Below, one piece after another: positions 19,401 to 26,757 of a stretch of 48,535 nucleotides of DNA (the stretch's first letter is position 1; every line of letters begins with the position of its first letter). Origin of the DNA: an uncultured Verrucomicrobiales bacterium (GTDB lineage: Bacteria; Verrucomicrobiota; Verrucomicrobiia; Verrucomicrobiales; DEV007); NCBI GenBank assembly GCA_913058215.1, contig CAJXQE010000007.1, positions 1-48,535 of the forward strand, written 5' to 3'. The position numbers and the translations under genes were made by a program. The notes under the pieces were generated by a model. It was not told where the DNA came from. It saw only the letters and a program-made list of their open reading frames with translations, and searched no databases.

Positions 19401-19759
19401 GGAAACAGGTTCGTCTTCGCTTCATTGCCATACCATGGGCCCATCACATGGAAACCTAATCCGCTGGTGCGGATGAAGACGTCGGTAGCGGTGAAGCTGA
19501 CTTCATGAACTCCCGCATAGGTGGGTAAAGCCTGAACGCCCTGGCCGCGGTTCCAGACCGTGACGGAATTTTGGCTGTTCTGGTCTGCCAGAGTTTCGTA
19601 GATCCGGGCATATCGACCCGAGAACTCCGTAGACCATGAGGTGAGCAGTGGTTCGGCAAAAGCCGGAATCATCAGAAGTAGGATGGCGAGGATTCCAAGG
19701 AAAGAATGGCAATGCTGCAACCTGGAGAGGTCTTTGGAAAGAGGGGTTTTCGCAGTCAT
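16454..19759 (-). CDS. Fusion of a YHYH domain with a type I sulfatase, secreted
   Basis: An 1101-residue exported protein with a signal segment (FLGILAILLLMIPAFA). The N-terminal 390 residues contain GPNHHYHANPPGLRHLL (near residue 211) and WVKDGYPVYGPYGFSDPND, features of the YHYH domain, whose function is not established. Residues about 420-615 are beta-rich immunoglobulin-like linkers. From about 618 a full sulfatase follows: LLIVDDWG, QPVCSPTRSAIMTGRQAFR with formylglycine Cys642, FGKWHLGAG, FNAPHTPFHEPP, ILVGDNGTP, GGGHSKGDLYEGGIHVPM and VADLYPTILEMANV. All key sulfatase residues are present, so it should be active if matured. The last 100 residues are another beta-rich tail, without the lysine run of the other three sulfatases. 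It is the third gene of a five-gene minus-strand operon, 49 bases after the FnIII gene and 21 bases before the di-heme fusion. Confidence 0.9.
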   Translation of the reverse strand: MTAKTPLSKDLSRLQHCHSFLGILAILLLMIPAFAEPLLTSWSTEFSGRYARIYETLADQNSQNSVTVWNRGQGVQALPTYAGVHEVSFTATDVFIRTSGLGFHVMGPWYGNEAKTNLFPNYPANRAVIFQFPRNPVAPAVKTPTGLGAIGYFVDGIAMFDSRDAFSYSNANAADARPNSGFVGDGVWNRDAYVNESVTFDNANAHQAGPNHHYHANPPGLRHLLGDSVDHNTATNVYTENFNGKHSPILGWVKDGYPVYGPYGFSDPNDANTTVQQMISGYQKRPLPDGAARNSLPQWANTLEGRSTTIAGNQTGPNVSAQYPLGHYLEDYDYKGDLGQTVGVDFDLDIYNGRICVTPEFPNGTFAYFVSMEADGTPAFPYNIARVYYGYPTGAAVNDVPASAETYFEGGPERPARVTSVSADDASGDVTLTWSAAEGGSYRVDFSPSANTWTELPIKVEANSEIASLTDGAIAATTDTGYYQPRLESLVAFDDAGFDYDDSIVQAPKSTITITLISGSGTPPTNLNSYPTALTFDGSPAVLVSRTSQYVLTLEVDSSSLSDGDYTISATWPGGITRTGTYTHVANPNILLLIVDDWGIDSSPIDNNATLNPGTTFATMANLQAMAANGLRFTNAYAQPVCSPTRSAIMTGRQAFRTGVGNAGDTLPTTETTIPKAFSAASSPYQLASFGKWHLGAGNTGYDTLGGWPHFVGITGGGVPDQTDGYENWNKNTNGTAANSTTYSTTDQVNEAKTFIDAKNLASQPWFVWMGFNAPHTPFHEPPSGLLQGGTGSSDKELYQKALEALDTEIGRLLQSVDLSKTNIILVGDNGTPAQVVQAPFGPTGGGGHSKGDLYEGGIHVPMVVQGPSVSVADGSTTDKLVNVADLYPTILEMANVPVPETIVDGVSINPILSGADSAQRNAIAETFGGNVAGRSIRLGDFPDYKLIIFGDPDDTQDVPTYAFYNLSIDANEQTPLNIASLTGQALTAYNAAIDLDAALGGGYSDPPGAAEDTIYIQLPNQTGAAGVPMNMNLAPDSITVDGVAASYISRVNNSETADQFWVKCNVPQAAPYTSATVAFPDNPNTGDTRVFDSIQIIVAP

Positions 19760-19808
19760 ATTGTTTGGGGAATGAAATTAGACGGATTCTACGGATTGGC
19801 TGACGGAA

Positions 19809-21638
19809 TCAGGGTTTGCGCTTTAATTGCACTTTTACAGCATCTAATTTCCCGCTATCAGTTCCCGCATAGGCTTTAAGCTTCAGGTTGTAGCTCTTCT
19901 TTTTGTCCTTCAGTTTGCCTGCCGGTTTTAACTCAATTTCAATTGACTCATGGGCCCCGAATGCTTGCTCACCGGTGTAGTAGCGTCCGGTTTTTACTGC
20001 TGCCGTGATATTCGCTGAACCCGGAGAACGGCGCCTGTATTTCACTTTGAAAAAGCTGTTTCCCTTGGAACCTGAGAGCCGGATACGATCAGCGGTGAGT
20101 GCATCGTTCTGGACTTGAGAGTAGTTCTTTACTTTCGAAAGACCGGTCGTTTTCTCCACGATCTTTTGCCCACTACCCGACGAGTTGTAGCGGTTGTTTC
20201 CTTTTTTCTGGGAAGGTTTGCTTCCGATGGTTAGGTCCGGAATGATCACGGCCCGGTTTCCGAGAGCACCAGTGGCAGCATTGACACCAGTGACTTCTCC
20301 ATTGCTTGCTTCCACCCAATAGTAATAATCGGTGCGGGCACCTGCCGTGAGATCATCAAAGGTCAGGTCGGCTCCTTCACCAATCAGGACGGCTTCGCCG
20401 AAGACATTGGTCGACGAACGATAGATTCTGTAGGTGCTTGCATCAGTGACTTCGTCCCAGGACAGACTCACTAGGCCGGCAAACTCACCCATCGAGACCA
20501 CGAGGTTCGTCACAGCGGCAAGAGACCTCCAGCCGGAATCGCTTGCTCCCGGAGAGCTTGCATCGCCGTTGTTCTTCGCAACGATCCAATAGAAATAGAC
20601 CACGCCTGCACTGGCGCTTGTATCGGAGTAGGAAGTGGAAGCCGTATTCAGCAGAAGAGAAGCGGACCCGAAGTCATCGGAAGTGTTGCGATAGATGTCG
20701 TAGTTGATGGCATTGCTGATCGCATTCCAGGAGAGGTCGATGTTTGTCAGAGAAGTTCCGTTTGTAGCAGTCAATCCATCCGGGGAACCGAGGTTTCGGG
20801 ATCCGGCGGCAGAAGCACTCTCAGCTCCATCACCAAGCGAATCGTAGGCCAGGACCCAGTAAAAATAATCAGTCGCGAAAATGGCTGAAGAGTCATCATA
20901 TGAATTCGCAGTTGGCTGGGCAATCTCTGTCGCGGTGGCAAAATCATTGACGGTGTTTCGAAAGACTTTGTAGCCGTCGGCACCGGCAAGCGTGTCCCAG
21001 GATAGCGACACTTTGTCAGGAAGGGTTCCGTTGGTTGCGGTGAAATTCGTTGGGGCAGTCAGCAGGCGACCGACCATTCCGCTTGCGTAGGTTCCACTGT
21101 TTCCCGGGGCCGCGGGGTTGAAGTCTCCTCCTAATGTCGTACTCAGTTGCGCGATCGAATAGGATCCGGAATCTGCAGGTGTGGTAAACCCAATTGTGCC
21201 GCCACTGTTTCCAATGCCATCCGTGCGAAAACAGTGCCAGGTATCTCCCTTTGCAAGAGATCCGCCCGGCGCAAGATGATCTGGAAGCCAGTAAAAAGTC
21301 AGTGGGGTGTTCTCGCTGATTCCCAGCTCAGCATAGTCGATTTCTGAAATAGTCTCAGCGAATCCGACCGCACCGTTCCAGTAGGCTCCGTTGTCGGCCT
21401 GGATGACCGCGAGAATCTTGTCATCGCTTTCTCCAAGCAGGCTTCCACCTGAGAGAACTGTGCCTTCGGCATCCGTAAGATCGGCAAACCCATTGTCACT
21501 GACATCGGCAACGAGAATGCCAACAGTGTCATTGGAGACGGGGAGATCGCCGAAAAAGAACTGAATGGTGACATCCGCCGCGGCTGTACCGAGCCAAAGG
21601 AAGCTGATTGAAAGAAGGGTGAGAAGGCGTGCTTTCAT
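19809..21638 (-). CDS. Secreted fibronectin type III-like protein with lysine-rich C-terminal module
   Basis: A 609-residue exported protein (signal MKARLLTLLSISFLWLGTAAA). Residues 22-195 are a beta-rich domain I do not recognise. Three FnIII-like repeats follow at about 195-460, each with an LSWD or LSWN strand, a YK/YD/YR-(I/V)-(F/Y)R core and a YFYW or YYYW strand; consecutive repeats are similar enough to suggest internal duplication. Residues 466-609 are a basic module beginning PDLTIGSK and continuing GNNRYNSSGSGQK, QVQND, FKVKYRRR, ANITAAVK and a final DAVKVQLKRKP. The same module ends two other proteins in this window, at 31442-33067 and 41005-42186. It lies 21 bases after the TIGR02597-like gene. 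No enzymatic motif is seen; a surface adhesin or scaffold is likely. Confidence 0.82.
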   Translation of the reverse strand: MKARLLTLLSISFLWLGTAAADVTIQFFFGDLPVSNDTVGILVADVSDNGFADLTDAEGTVLSGGSLLGESDDKILAVIQADNGAYWNGAVGFAETISEIDYAELGISENTPLTFYWLPDHLAPGGSLAKGDTWHCFRTDGIGNSGGTIGFTTPADSGSYSIAQLSTTLGGDFNPAAPGNSGTYASGMVGRLLTAPTNFTATNGTLPDKVSLSWDTLAGADGYKVFRNTVNDFATATEIAQPTANSYDDSSAIFATDYFYWVLAYDSLGDGAESASAAGSRNLGSPDGLTATNGTSLTNIDLSWNAISNAINYDIYRNTSDDFGSASLLLNTASTSYSDTSASAGVVYFYWIVAKNNGDASSPGASDSGWRSLAAVTNLVVSMGEFAGLVSLSWDEVTDASTYRIYRSSTNVFGEAVLIGEGADLTFDDLTAGARTDYYYWVEASNGEVTGVNAATGALGNRAVIIPDLTIGSKPSQKKGNNRYNSSGSGQKIVEKTTGLSKVKNYSQVQNDALTADRIRLSGSKGNSFFKVKYRRRSPGSANITAAVKTGRYYTGEQAFGAHESIEIELKPAGKLKDKKKSYNLKLKAYAGTDSGKLDAVKVQLKRKP

Positions 21639-21659
21639 AGGAGGAGTTCAGGGAGGGAA

Positions 21660-22724
21660 CTAGTAGGCAGGGGTGTTGATCCAAACATGGTCGGCGGCAT
21701 CTACAGTGCTGGCCTTTCGCAGGAGCAAGCCAACGGCAGGTGAAATTTCGGTATCATCGGAAACGGGATAAGCGTTTCCATCGTCGAGAACCCACTGATT
21801 TCCGGTACGAAAATACACGGCCGAAGGGGTTCGGTTGATGGCGGCAGCAGCATTGTCAAAAAGGTGAAGCTCATCCTTTCGGCTAGCTTCATCAGTGCTC
21901 GCACTTTCAACGAAACCGTTAGCTGCGGTAAGGTTCAGATCCTCAAGCTTTACCGCAACCGGACGAACCAAGGCGAGAGAGGAATCGTTTTCGCCATCAC
22001 TCAGAGTTTTTAATCGCGTTACAAAGGTACGGGAATCGACTCTCTGATGCGTCACGAATTGTGTCGCTGCTTCGGTCGCAGGGTGGCGAATGATGAAGGA
22101 TGAGCCGGGAGGAACCACTTTCGAGCCCGCATCTGGAAAACCTTTTACGCTCTGGCGCCAGATCGTATTTTCTAAAAAGTAGATCTGACTTGGAGCCAGA
22201 TCGATTCCGTCTTTTGTCTGGTTGAAAAACTGGATCTCGGTTTTCCTGGCAGTGGGAAATACTGAAGAAGAAGCGTGAACCGTGTTTTGGCTTGCGGCAG
22301 GAAAGAGCAGGTCCAATGTCCAGTGAGGGAGGATTTCGAATTCATCACTCGTCGCCACACCTGAAAAATCGTCCCCATCGAGGGCAATTGTGACAGTCGC
22401 TGCTAAATTTGCCGTTATCGAAAAGACGTATCCGGCGCGAGTTCCTGAAGTGAATCGAAGGTAGGACGGAGCGGTCACAAATTGATCCACCGCCCAGCCG
22501 GGATTGTCTCCGTTGGAAAGTATCGCGCTGTCTGAGCTGGGTGTTGGTGTGGCATTCAATTCTCCTTCAAAGGATGAATTCTGCCGAAACGGAACCGAGA
22601 CGAGGGTGTCCGAACCTGAAGGACAGTCGACTCGAACAAAGCCAACGATTCGTTCCTGCGCAGTCAGGTCAGAGATCAAACTGACGAGAAGGAGCGAAAA
22701 GGTAAGGAGGTGAGGGGATTTCAT
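21660..22724 (-). CDS. Secreted TIGR02597-like family protein
   Basis: A 354-residue exported protein (signal MKSPHLLTFSLLLVSLISDLTAQ). It is beta-rich with short repeated motifs: VGFVRVDCPSGSDTLVSVPF at the start, TSGTRAGYVFSITAN, HWTLDLLFPA, and two later units with an FFN or LFDN strand, a Y-F-x(5)-W segment and a GLLLRK or SFIIRH strand. The pattern agrees with what I recall of TIGR02597, a family of unknown function in Verrucomicrobiota. Its first 130 residues align with the N-terminal domain of the protein at 12822-14714, so the operon begins and ends with related proteins. It is the first gene of the secretome operon; the 104 bases upstream hold candidate regulatory repeats. It ends WINTPAY, with no sorting signal that I recognise. 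Confidence 0.8.
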   Translation of the reverse strand: MKSPHLLTFSLLLVSLISDLTAQERIVGFVRVDCPSGSDTLVSVPFRQNSSFEGELNATPTPSSDSAILSNGDNPGWAVDQFVTAPSYLRFTSGTRAGYVFSITANLAATVTIALDGDDFSGVATSDEFEILPHWTLDLLFPAASQNTVHASSSVFPTARKTEIQFFNQTKDGIDLAPSQIYFLENTIWRQSVKGFPDAGSKVVPPGSSFIIRHPATEAATQFVTHQRVDSRTFVTRLKTLSDGENDSSLALVRPVAVKLEDLNLTAANGFVESASTDEASRKDELHLFDNAAAAINRTPSAVYFRTGNQWVLDDGNAYPVSDDTEISPAVGLLLRKASTVDAADHVWINTPAY

Positions 22725-22788
22725 ATCGGAAACGGGATATCTTTACGTGTTAAGTTAAACACCAAAAGTTTCCACTATGTGCAGGTTT

Positions 22789-22820
22789 GGGACGAATTCT
22801 GCAAATCAAGGGATGAATCC
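22789..22820 (-). promoter_or_regulatory. Two direct repeats upstream of the secretome operon (candidate LytTR operator)
   Basis: On the plus strand GGGACGAATTC (22789-22799) and GGGATGAATCC (22810-22820) agree at 9 of 11 positions and start 21 bases apart, two helical turns. They lie 65-96 bases upstream of the ATG at 22724, after the response-regulator stop codon. LytTR regulators bind direct repeats with this spacing, but these bases do not match a known consensus. The second copy is also an inverted repeat (GGGAT-GA-ATCCC). Confidence 0.3.
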
Positions 22821-22828
22821 CCCAAATA

Positions 22829-23608
22829 TCAGGAAGAATTCAGTAAATCCTGCAGTTCCGGGAGATTTCTGGACAGAGCGAGGCGTCCTTTTGAAAGCAG
22901 ATTCACCCAGACTTCGCCCCGGACGGGGGTCTCGATGGAGGCGACTTTTTCTATTGGGATGATGGCGGAGCGGCTGATGCGAATAAACTTTTTCGGGTCC
23001 AGTTTCCCTTCAAGCTTCCCCAGTGTTTGACGCCACAAATGAAGTCGCTCCCCGGTATGAACCTCGATGTAATTCCCATCGGCCTGAAAATATTCGACCT
23101 CCTCTACCGGAACATAGAAAATTTCTCCTCGATCCCGGATTTCTACTCGTCTGAGATATTCTGTTACTTCTTCAGATCGTCGTTCCCGTTCGTCAGCCAG
23201 CCAGTTTATGACCTTCGCTTTCGACTCGATTTCGTCTCGTTTCCCGAGGAGTGCCTTCGCTTTCTCGATGGCGATCTTCAGGCGCTGACGGCTGAAGGGT
23301 TTCAGGAGGTAGTCGATTGCGTTGACTTCGAAAGCACGAATCGCGTGCTGATCGTATGCGGTTTGAAAGATTAGAAGAGGAAGGTCGACCGATTCTGCAG
23401 CCAACTCGGAGATCACTTCAAAACCGTCGAGATCCGGAAGATTGATATCCAAAAGAACCAGGTCCGGCTTCTCCTTCGTTATGGAGTCGACTGCTCCGGT
23501 TCCGGTTTCAGTTTCGCCAATCACCTCGACTTCCTCCAGAGATGAAAGCATGATACGGATTCGCTCGCGGGCGAGAGGTTCATCATCGACAATCAGGATA
23601 CGAATCAT
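22829..23608 (-). CDS. LytTR-family response regulator
   Basis: A 259-residue two-component response regulator. Residues 1-120 are a receiver domain: VDDEPLARERIR at the acidic pocket, VLLDINLPDLDGF with phospho-acceptor Asp54, FQTAYDQHAIRAFEVNAIDYLLKPF with the conserved Thr and Lys. A linker of about 40 charged residues follows. The LytTR DNA-binding domain spans about 150-255 (VEEVEYFQADGNYIEVHTG, LEGKLDPKKFIRISRSAIIP). LytTR proteins bind direct-repeat sites and often control surface and exopolysaccharide genes. The start codon overlaps the histidine kinase stop by four bases (23605-23608), so the pair is translationally coupled. The gene just downstream begins the secretome operon, which makes that operon a natural target; this is inference. 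Confidence 0.95.
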   Translation of the reverse strand: MIRILIVDDEPLARERIRIMLSSLEEVEVIGETETGTGAVDSITKEKPDLVLLDINLPDLDGFEVISELAAESVDLPLLIFQTAYDQHAIRAFEVNAIDYLLKPFSRQRLKIAIEKAKALLGKRDEIESKAKVINWLADERERRSEEVTEYLRRVEIRDRGEIFYVPVEEVEYFQADGNYIEVHTGERLHLWRQTLGKLEGKLDPKKFIRISRSAIIPIEKVASIETPVRGEVWVNLLSKGRLALSRNLPELQDLLNSS

Positions 23609-24831
23609 TTTTTTGGAGGATTCTGGTTAGGCTTGCTGGAGTAGGGGAACCGAATTGAAATGCGGGTGCCGCCTCCCGGAGGTGTGGAAATGTTTACGGT
23701 GCCTTTCTCTTCATAGAGCGAATCCAGTCGGGATCGAATATTGGAAAGTCCGATCCCACCGGAAGAGCCGGAACTCTTAGGGCTGTTTTCCCAACCAATC
23801 CCATCGTCCTCTACGACCAACTCGATATTACCCTTGTCGTCGCGTTGCGAAGAAATCAAGAGGGTGGATGGCTCGGCTTTCGGCTCAATTCCATGTCGAA
23901 CGGCATTCTCCGCGAGCGGTTGAAGGATTAAGGTTGGAACCAGGCCGTCAAGAGTGTCCTCATCGATTTCCTCCCTGATTTGCAGGCGATCCGGGAATCG
24001 AATTTTCTGGATCGCGAGATAGTCGCGGAGGAGTCCCATTTCTTCCCTCAACAGAATCTCCTGGGTTTCGCTACGCGCTAGAACCTGCCGCAATAAATCG
24101 CTGAGTTGGCCTATCATTTCATCGGCTTTACCGGGATTCGTATAAACCAGTGTCGAAATTGAATTGAGCGTATTGAACAGGAAGTGGGGTTCAAGCCGAC
24201 TCTGAATCGATTGCAATTGGGCCTTTGCCAAATCCCTTTGCAGTTGGAGAGACTTTCGCTCCTTTTTCTGAGCATCCCGATAGTGAAGATTCGAACTGGT
24301 TAAAAATACGAGGACCCAATAGAGGGGAAACCAGAACTGGGCCTTTCGGACTACGATGTCTACCCGGAATTCGTTTTCACTGTTAACCCTGTTTTGTTGC
24401 TGCTGCTGGCGGCGCGGGGGAAGGGGGCGCTCCCGTAATCGCCCTTCGCCCGCTTCAAGGCCCTGGGGCACCAGGGCTTGAACTGCCGGGGCAACTGCGA
24501 AAATGATCATGACTTCTGCAGTCAGGATGAGCACAAGGGAGAAGCAAAGGTGCATCAAAATGTTTCGCAATCGACGACGACTTTCAAAAATGGGAAATTG
24601 CTTTGCCAACCACCAGACCACAGGCCCCAAAAGGATCCACGGGCTCCAACCAACGAGAACACGGGTAATTGAGCGGGGCCAGGATAATTCAATACCAAGG
24701 CGATACTGGGCTGCGAAAGCCGCCAGAATCAAAATCCAGATGCCCAGATAGACGGCAAGAAACCTGACGCGTTGGAGGAACGGTCGGGGGGATTCTGAAT
24801 CTGCTGGAGCTGCCATTTCGAGACTTTGCAT
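23605..24831 (-). CDS. LytS/YehU-type sensor histidine kinase
   Basis: A 408-residue membrane sensor kinase, partner of the LytTR regulator. Four hydrophobic segments lie at about residues 24-44, 60-76, 92-118 and 165-180, with an arginine/glutamine-rich stretch between the third and fourth (RRQQQQQNR at about 140-148, from a short CAG-type repeat). A coiled linker rich in Lys/Gln leads to the His_kinase domain SRLEPHFLFNTLNSIS with phospho-acceptor His216. The ATP-binding part has LQPLAENAVRHGIEP (N box), VEDDGIGW (G1) and GGIGLSNIRSRL (G2). The stimulus cannot be inferred because the membrane part has no known sensor domain. An ATG six codons later is an alternative start. The gene begins one base after the dioxygenase-like gene stops. 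Confidence 0.94.
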   Translation of the reverse strand: MQSLEMAAPADSESPRPFLQRVRFLAVYLGIWILILAAFAAQYRLGIELSWPRSITRVLVGWSPWILLGPVVWWLAKQFPIFESRRRLRNILMHLCFSLVLILTAEVMIIFAVAPAVQALVPQGLEAGEGRLRERPLPPRRQQQQQNRVNSENEFRVDIVVRKAQFWFPLYWVLVFLTSSNLHYRDAQKKERKSLQLQRDLAKAQLQSIQSRLEPHFLFNTLNSISTLVYTNPGKADEMIGQLSDLLRQVLARSETQEILLREEMGLLRDYLAIQKIRFPDRLQIREEIDEDTLDGLVPTLILQPLAENAVRHGIEPKAEPSTLLISSQRDDKGNIELVVEDDGIGWENSPKSSGSSGGIGLSNIRSRLDSLYEEKGTVNISTPPGGGTRISIRFPYSSKPNQNPPKK

Positions 24832-24832
24832 T

Positions 24833-25498
24833 CTAGTGCTTTACCTTATCGGGCCATTCCAATAGAGGATCAAGCATGTGAAGTGGGGCATACTCGATAT
24901 GGATGACGCGACGATGTCCCCAGGTTTCAGATCGTCCTGACGAGTGAACTAAGAGAGGGCGCATTCCAATGACGTCTCCCGAATCGCATTCAAGGGTGAC
25001 TTCCTTATTTGTATCCAGGTCTGCGATTTCATCGGCATTCAGTTTTCCGCGGTGATGGCTGCCGGGTATCACTTTGAGTGCTCCGTTTCCAGAATGAGTG
25101 TGGTCGAGGTGGATCCGCAACGCGACCATCTTCTGAAGAATCAACTCAGGCGCCTGAACGTGAATTACTCCATCTTTCTCAGACCAGGGGCCGTATCCCT
25201 CACAGTCTCTTCTTTCTTTGACAGCAATTGTCAGGTCCTGATGACGAGCAACGGGCCAGTTGGCTTCCAGCGTCTTGTCGAAGAGGATGGATCGGACTGG
25301 TTCCAACCTGGGCGAGGGGAGGCAGACTTTCAAAGACCCGCATGCAATGATCTCCCGAAGCTCTCTACATTTCTTCAGAATATCCCGAAGATTCGCGCTT
25401 TGTTCCTCCTCTTGGATCTGATCAATCGCTTTGCGCAATCGCTCTGTTTCAATGGCGGGAAGAACTGCTCGAAAGACCTTGAAACCCTCTCTGTCCAT
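24833..25498 (-). CDS. Phytanoyl-CoA dioxygenase (PhyH)-like protein
   Basis: A 221-residue cytoplasmic protein of the Fe(II)/2-oxoglutarate oxygenase fold. The facial triad is visible: His86 and Asp88 in ARHQDLT, and a distal His in LVHSSGRSETWGHRRVIHIEY, followed by the Arg that binds 2-oxoglutarate. GNGALKVIPGSHHRGKL is the typical PhyH core, and GDVIGMRPLLVHSS its following strand. Members hydroxylate small molecules, lipids or amino-acid derivatives; the substrate here is unknown. The gene lies between a radical SAM gene (14 bases upstream) and the histidine kinase gene (one base downstream), so it is co-transcribed with both. It is somewhat shorter than human PhyH but usual for bacterial members. 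Confidence 0.85.
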   Translation of the reverse strand: MDREGFKVFRAVLPAIETERLRKAIDQIQEEEQSANLRDILKKCRELREIIACGSLKVCLPSPRLEPVRSILFDKTLEANWPVARHQDLTIAVKERRDCEGYGPWSEKDGVIHVQAPELILQKMVALRIHLDHTHSGNGALKVIPGSHHRGKLNADEIADLDTNKEVTLECDSGDVIGMRPLLVHSSGRSETWGHRRVIHIEYAPLHMLDPLLEWPDKVKH

Positions 25499-25512
25499 AG
25501 GGAGATGAGGGC

Positions 25513-26742
25513 CTACTTTCCACCTTTATCCATCTCGTCATAAACGCCGAAGTCATTGAACCAGATTCGCTTGGCCCATTTGTAGACGGGATGTTTTTCA
25601 GGGATCTCTTCGCCTGTGGGCATCCACTGACTGTTGCGCGGAGTCATTGCTTCCAGTTCAGCGATGGCCGTTTTTCGAAGAGTCGTGTCAGTTGCACTGT
25701 GCTTGATGGCGAGGTCTTTTACCAAGTCCGGCCGCTCGAGGACAATGCAGCCGCGAGTGTGTTTAGCCGCAGTCTCGCGGAAGTCCTTCATGAATTCTGA
25801 TTTTGTCAGGGATTCATACACCGAGCCGTCGCGAACATTTTCAGTCGCGAATTGAATGATGGGGCAGGGCTCGATCGCACCGGTTGGGGAAATGTGGTGT
25901 GATATTCCATTGGCCATCGGACAAAGAGCTTTTCCGTCGCCGTCATAGTAAGCGTCGATGATCCCGAGCGGTAGTTTTGTCCGCATATTGACCACAAACT
26001 CCCGGACGCGACGGGCCTGTTCTGGAGAGAGGGCGAGGTCTGCGTTCGGTTCAGGGCCTACCGGACGATAGGTGTGATACCATGCATAGTGGACGCCGCG
26101 TTTGATCAAGGTTCGCAGCCATTTCTCGGTGAGGAGATCGTCAATGTTGGTCTGACAGAGACTGGTGGCGACTCCAGTGAGGAGCTTGTTATCGATGCAG
26201 TTGTTGAGGCCGCGAAGAGTGCGGTTGAGAACGTCTTTTCCGCCGCGGCGTTCATTCGCTACTATCTCGGTTCCTTCGATGGAAATCAGAGGAGTAGCGT
26301 TTCCAAGCTGACGAAGTTGCTTCGCCTTTTTTTCAGTGATCATCTGACCGTTGGTGAAAACCTGGAAAAAGCAGTCCGGATGTTCGGCCAGGAAATCCAT
26401 CAACTCAGAATGCATGAACGGTTCGCCTCCGAGAATTCCGAAAAAAGAATTTCCGTGTTCCTTGGCATCGTTGACGATCTTGTTAAGATCATTGAGGTCC
26501 AGTTTTACCTGTGGCTTATCCACATCCACCCAGCATCCCTGACAACGCAGGTTGCAGCTGTTGAGAATGGAAATGTAAAGAAAGGGAGGGAAGTAGATGC
26601 CCTCCTTCATTCGCTTTTTGAAAAGATTAACTGAGCGAACGCCCTTCACTCCAAAGTTCCACATGAACTTCGCCAGGTGTCGTTTGTCAGCCGTTTTGAG
26701 AACGCGACCGGCGTATTGGAGGGAAGGTAAAATCATCGGCAA
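25513..26742 (-). CDS. Radical SAM protein with partial SPASM-like C-terminal region
   Basis: A 409-residue enzyme expected to cleave S-adenosylmethionine to start a radical reaction. The cluster motif is CNLRCQGC (Cys63, Cys67, Cys70), preceded by FPPFLYISILNS. LGGEPFMHSEL supplies the SAM-contacting GGE motif. Late cysteines lie in ALCPMANGISHHISPTGAIEPCPI and HTRGCIVLE, a spacing that suggests at least one auxiliary cluster, like an incomplete SPASM domain. The 55 residues before the cluster motif are basic and helical. It is not a good match to sulfatase maturases (see rejected items). The gene lies 15 bases after the aldolase gene and 14 before the PhyH-like gene. The substrate could be a small molecule, lipid or peptide; no precursor peptide gene is visible nearby. 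Confidence 0.88.
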   Translation of the reverse strand: MPMILPSLQYAGRVLKTADKRHLAKFMWNFGVKGVRSVNLFKKRMKEGIYFPPFLYISILNSCNLRCQGCWVDVDKPQVKLDLNDLNKIVNDAKEHGNSFFGILGGEPFMHSELMDFLAEHPDCFFQVFTNGQMITEKKAKQLRQLGNATPLISIEGTEIVANERRGGKDVLNRTLRGLNNCIDNKLLTGVATSLCQTNIDDLLTEKWLRTLIKRGVHYAWYHTYRPVGPEPNADLALSPEQARRVREFVVNMRTKLPLGIIDAYYDGDGKALCPMANGISHHISPTGAIEPCPIIQFATENVRDGSVYESLTKSEFMKDFRETAAKHTRGCIVLERPDLVKDLAIKHSATDTTLRKTAIAELEAMTPRNSQWMPTGEEIPEKHPVYKWAKRIWFNDFGVYDEMDKGGK

Positions 26743-26757
26743 AATTCGTGTATCTGG

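Noticed and set aside
24395-24420. Short CAG/CTG repeat in the histidine kinase gene as a phase-variation tract
   Set aside because: It is a triplet run encoding five glutamines; length change would not shift the frame, and it is too short to suggest instability.
25513-26742. Radical SAM protein as the sulfatase maturase needed by the four sulfatases
   Set aside because: Maturases usually start close to the cluster motif and have a full SPASM domain with more cysteines; here the motif is at residue 63 and the C-terminal cysteines are too few. No other candidate maturase is in the window.
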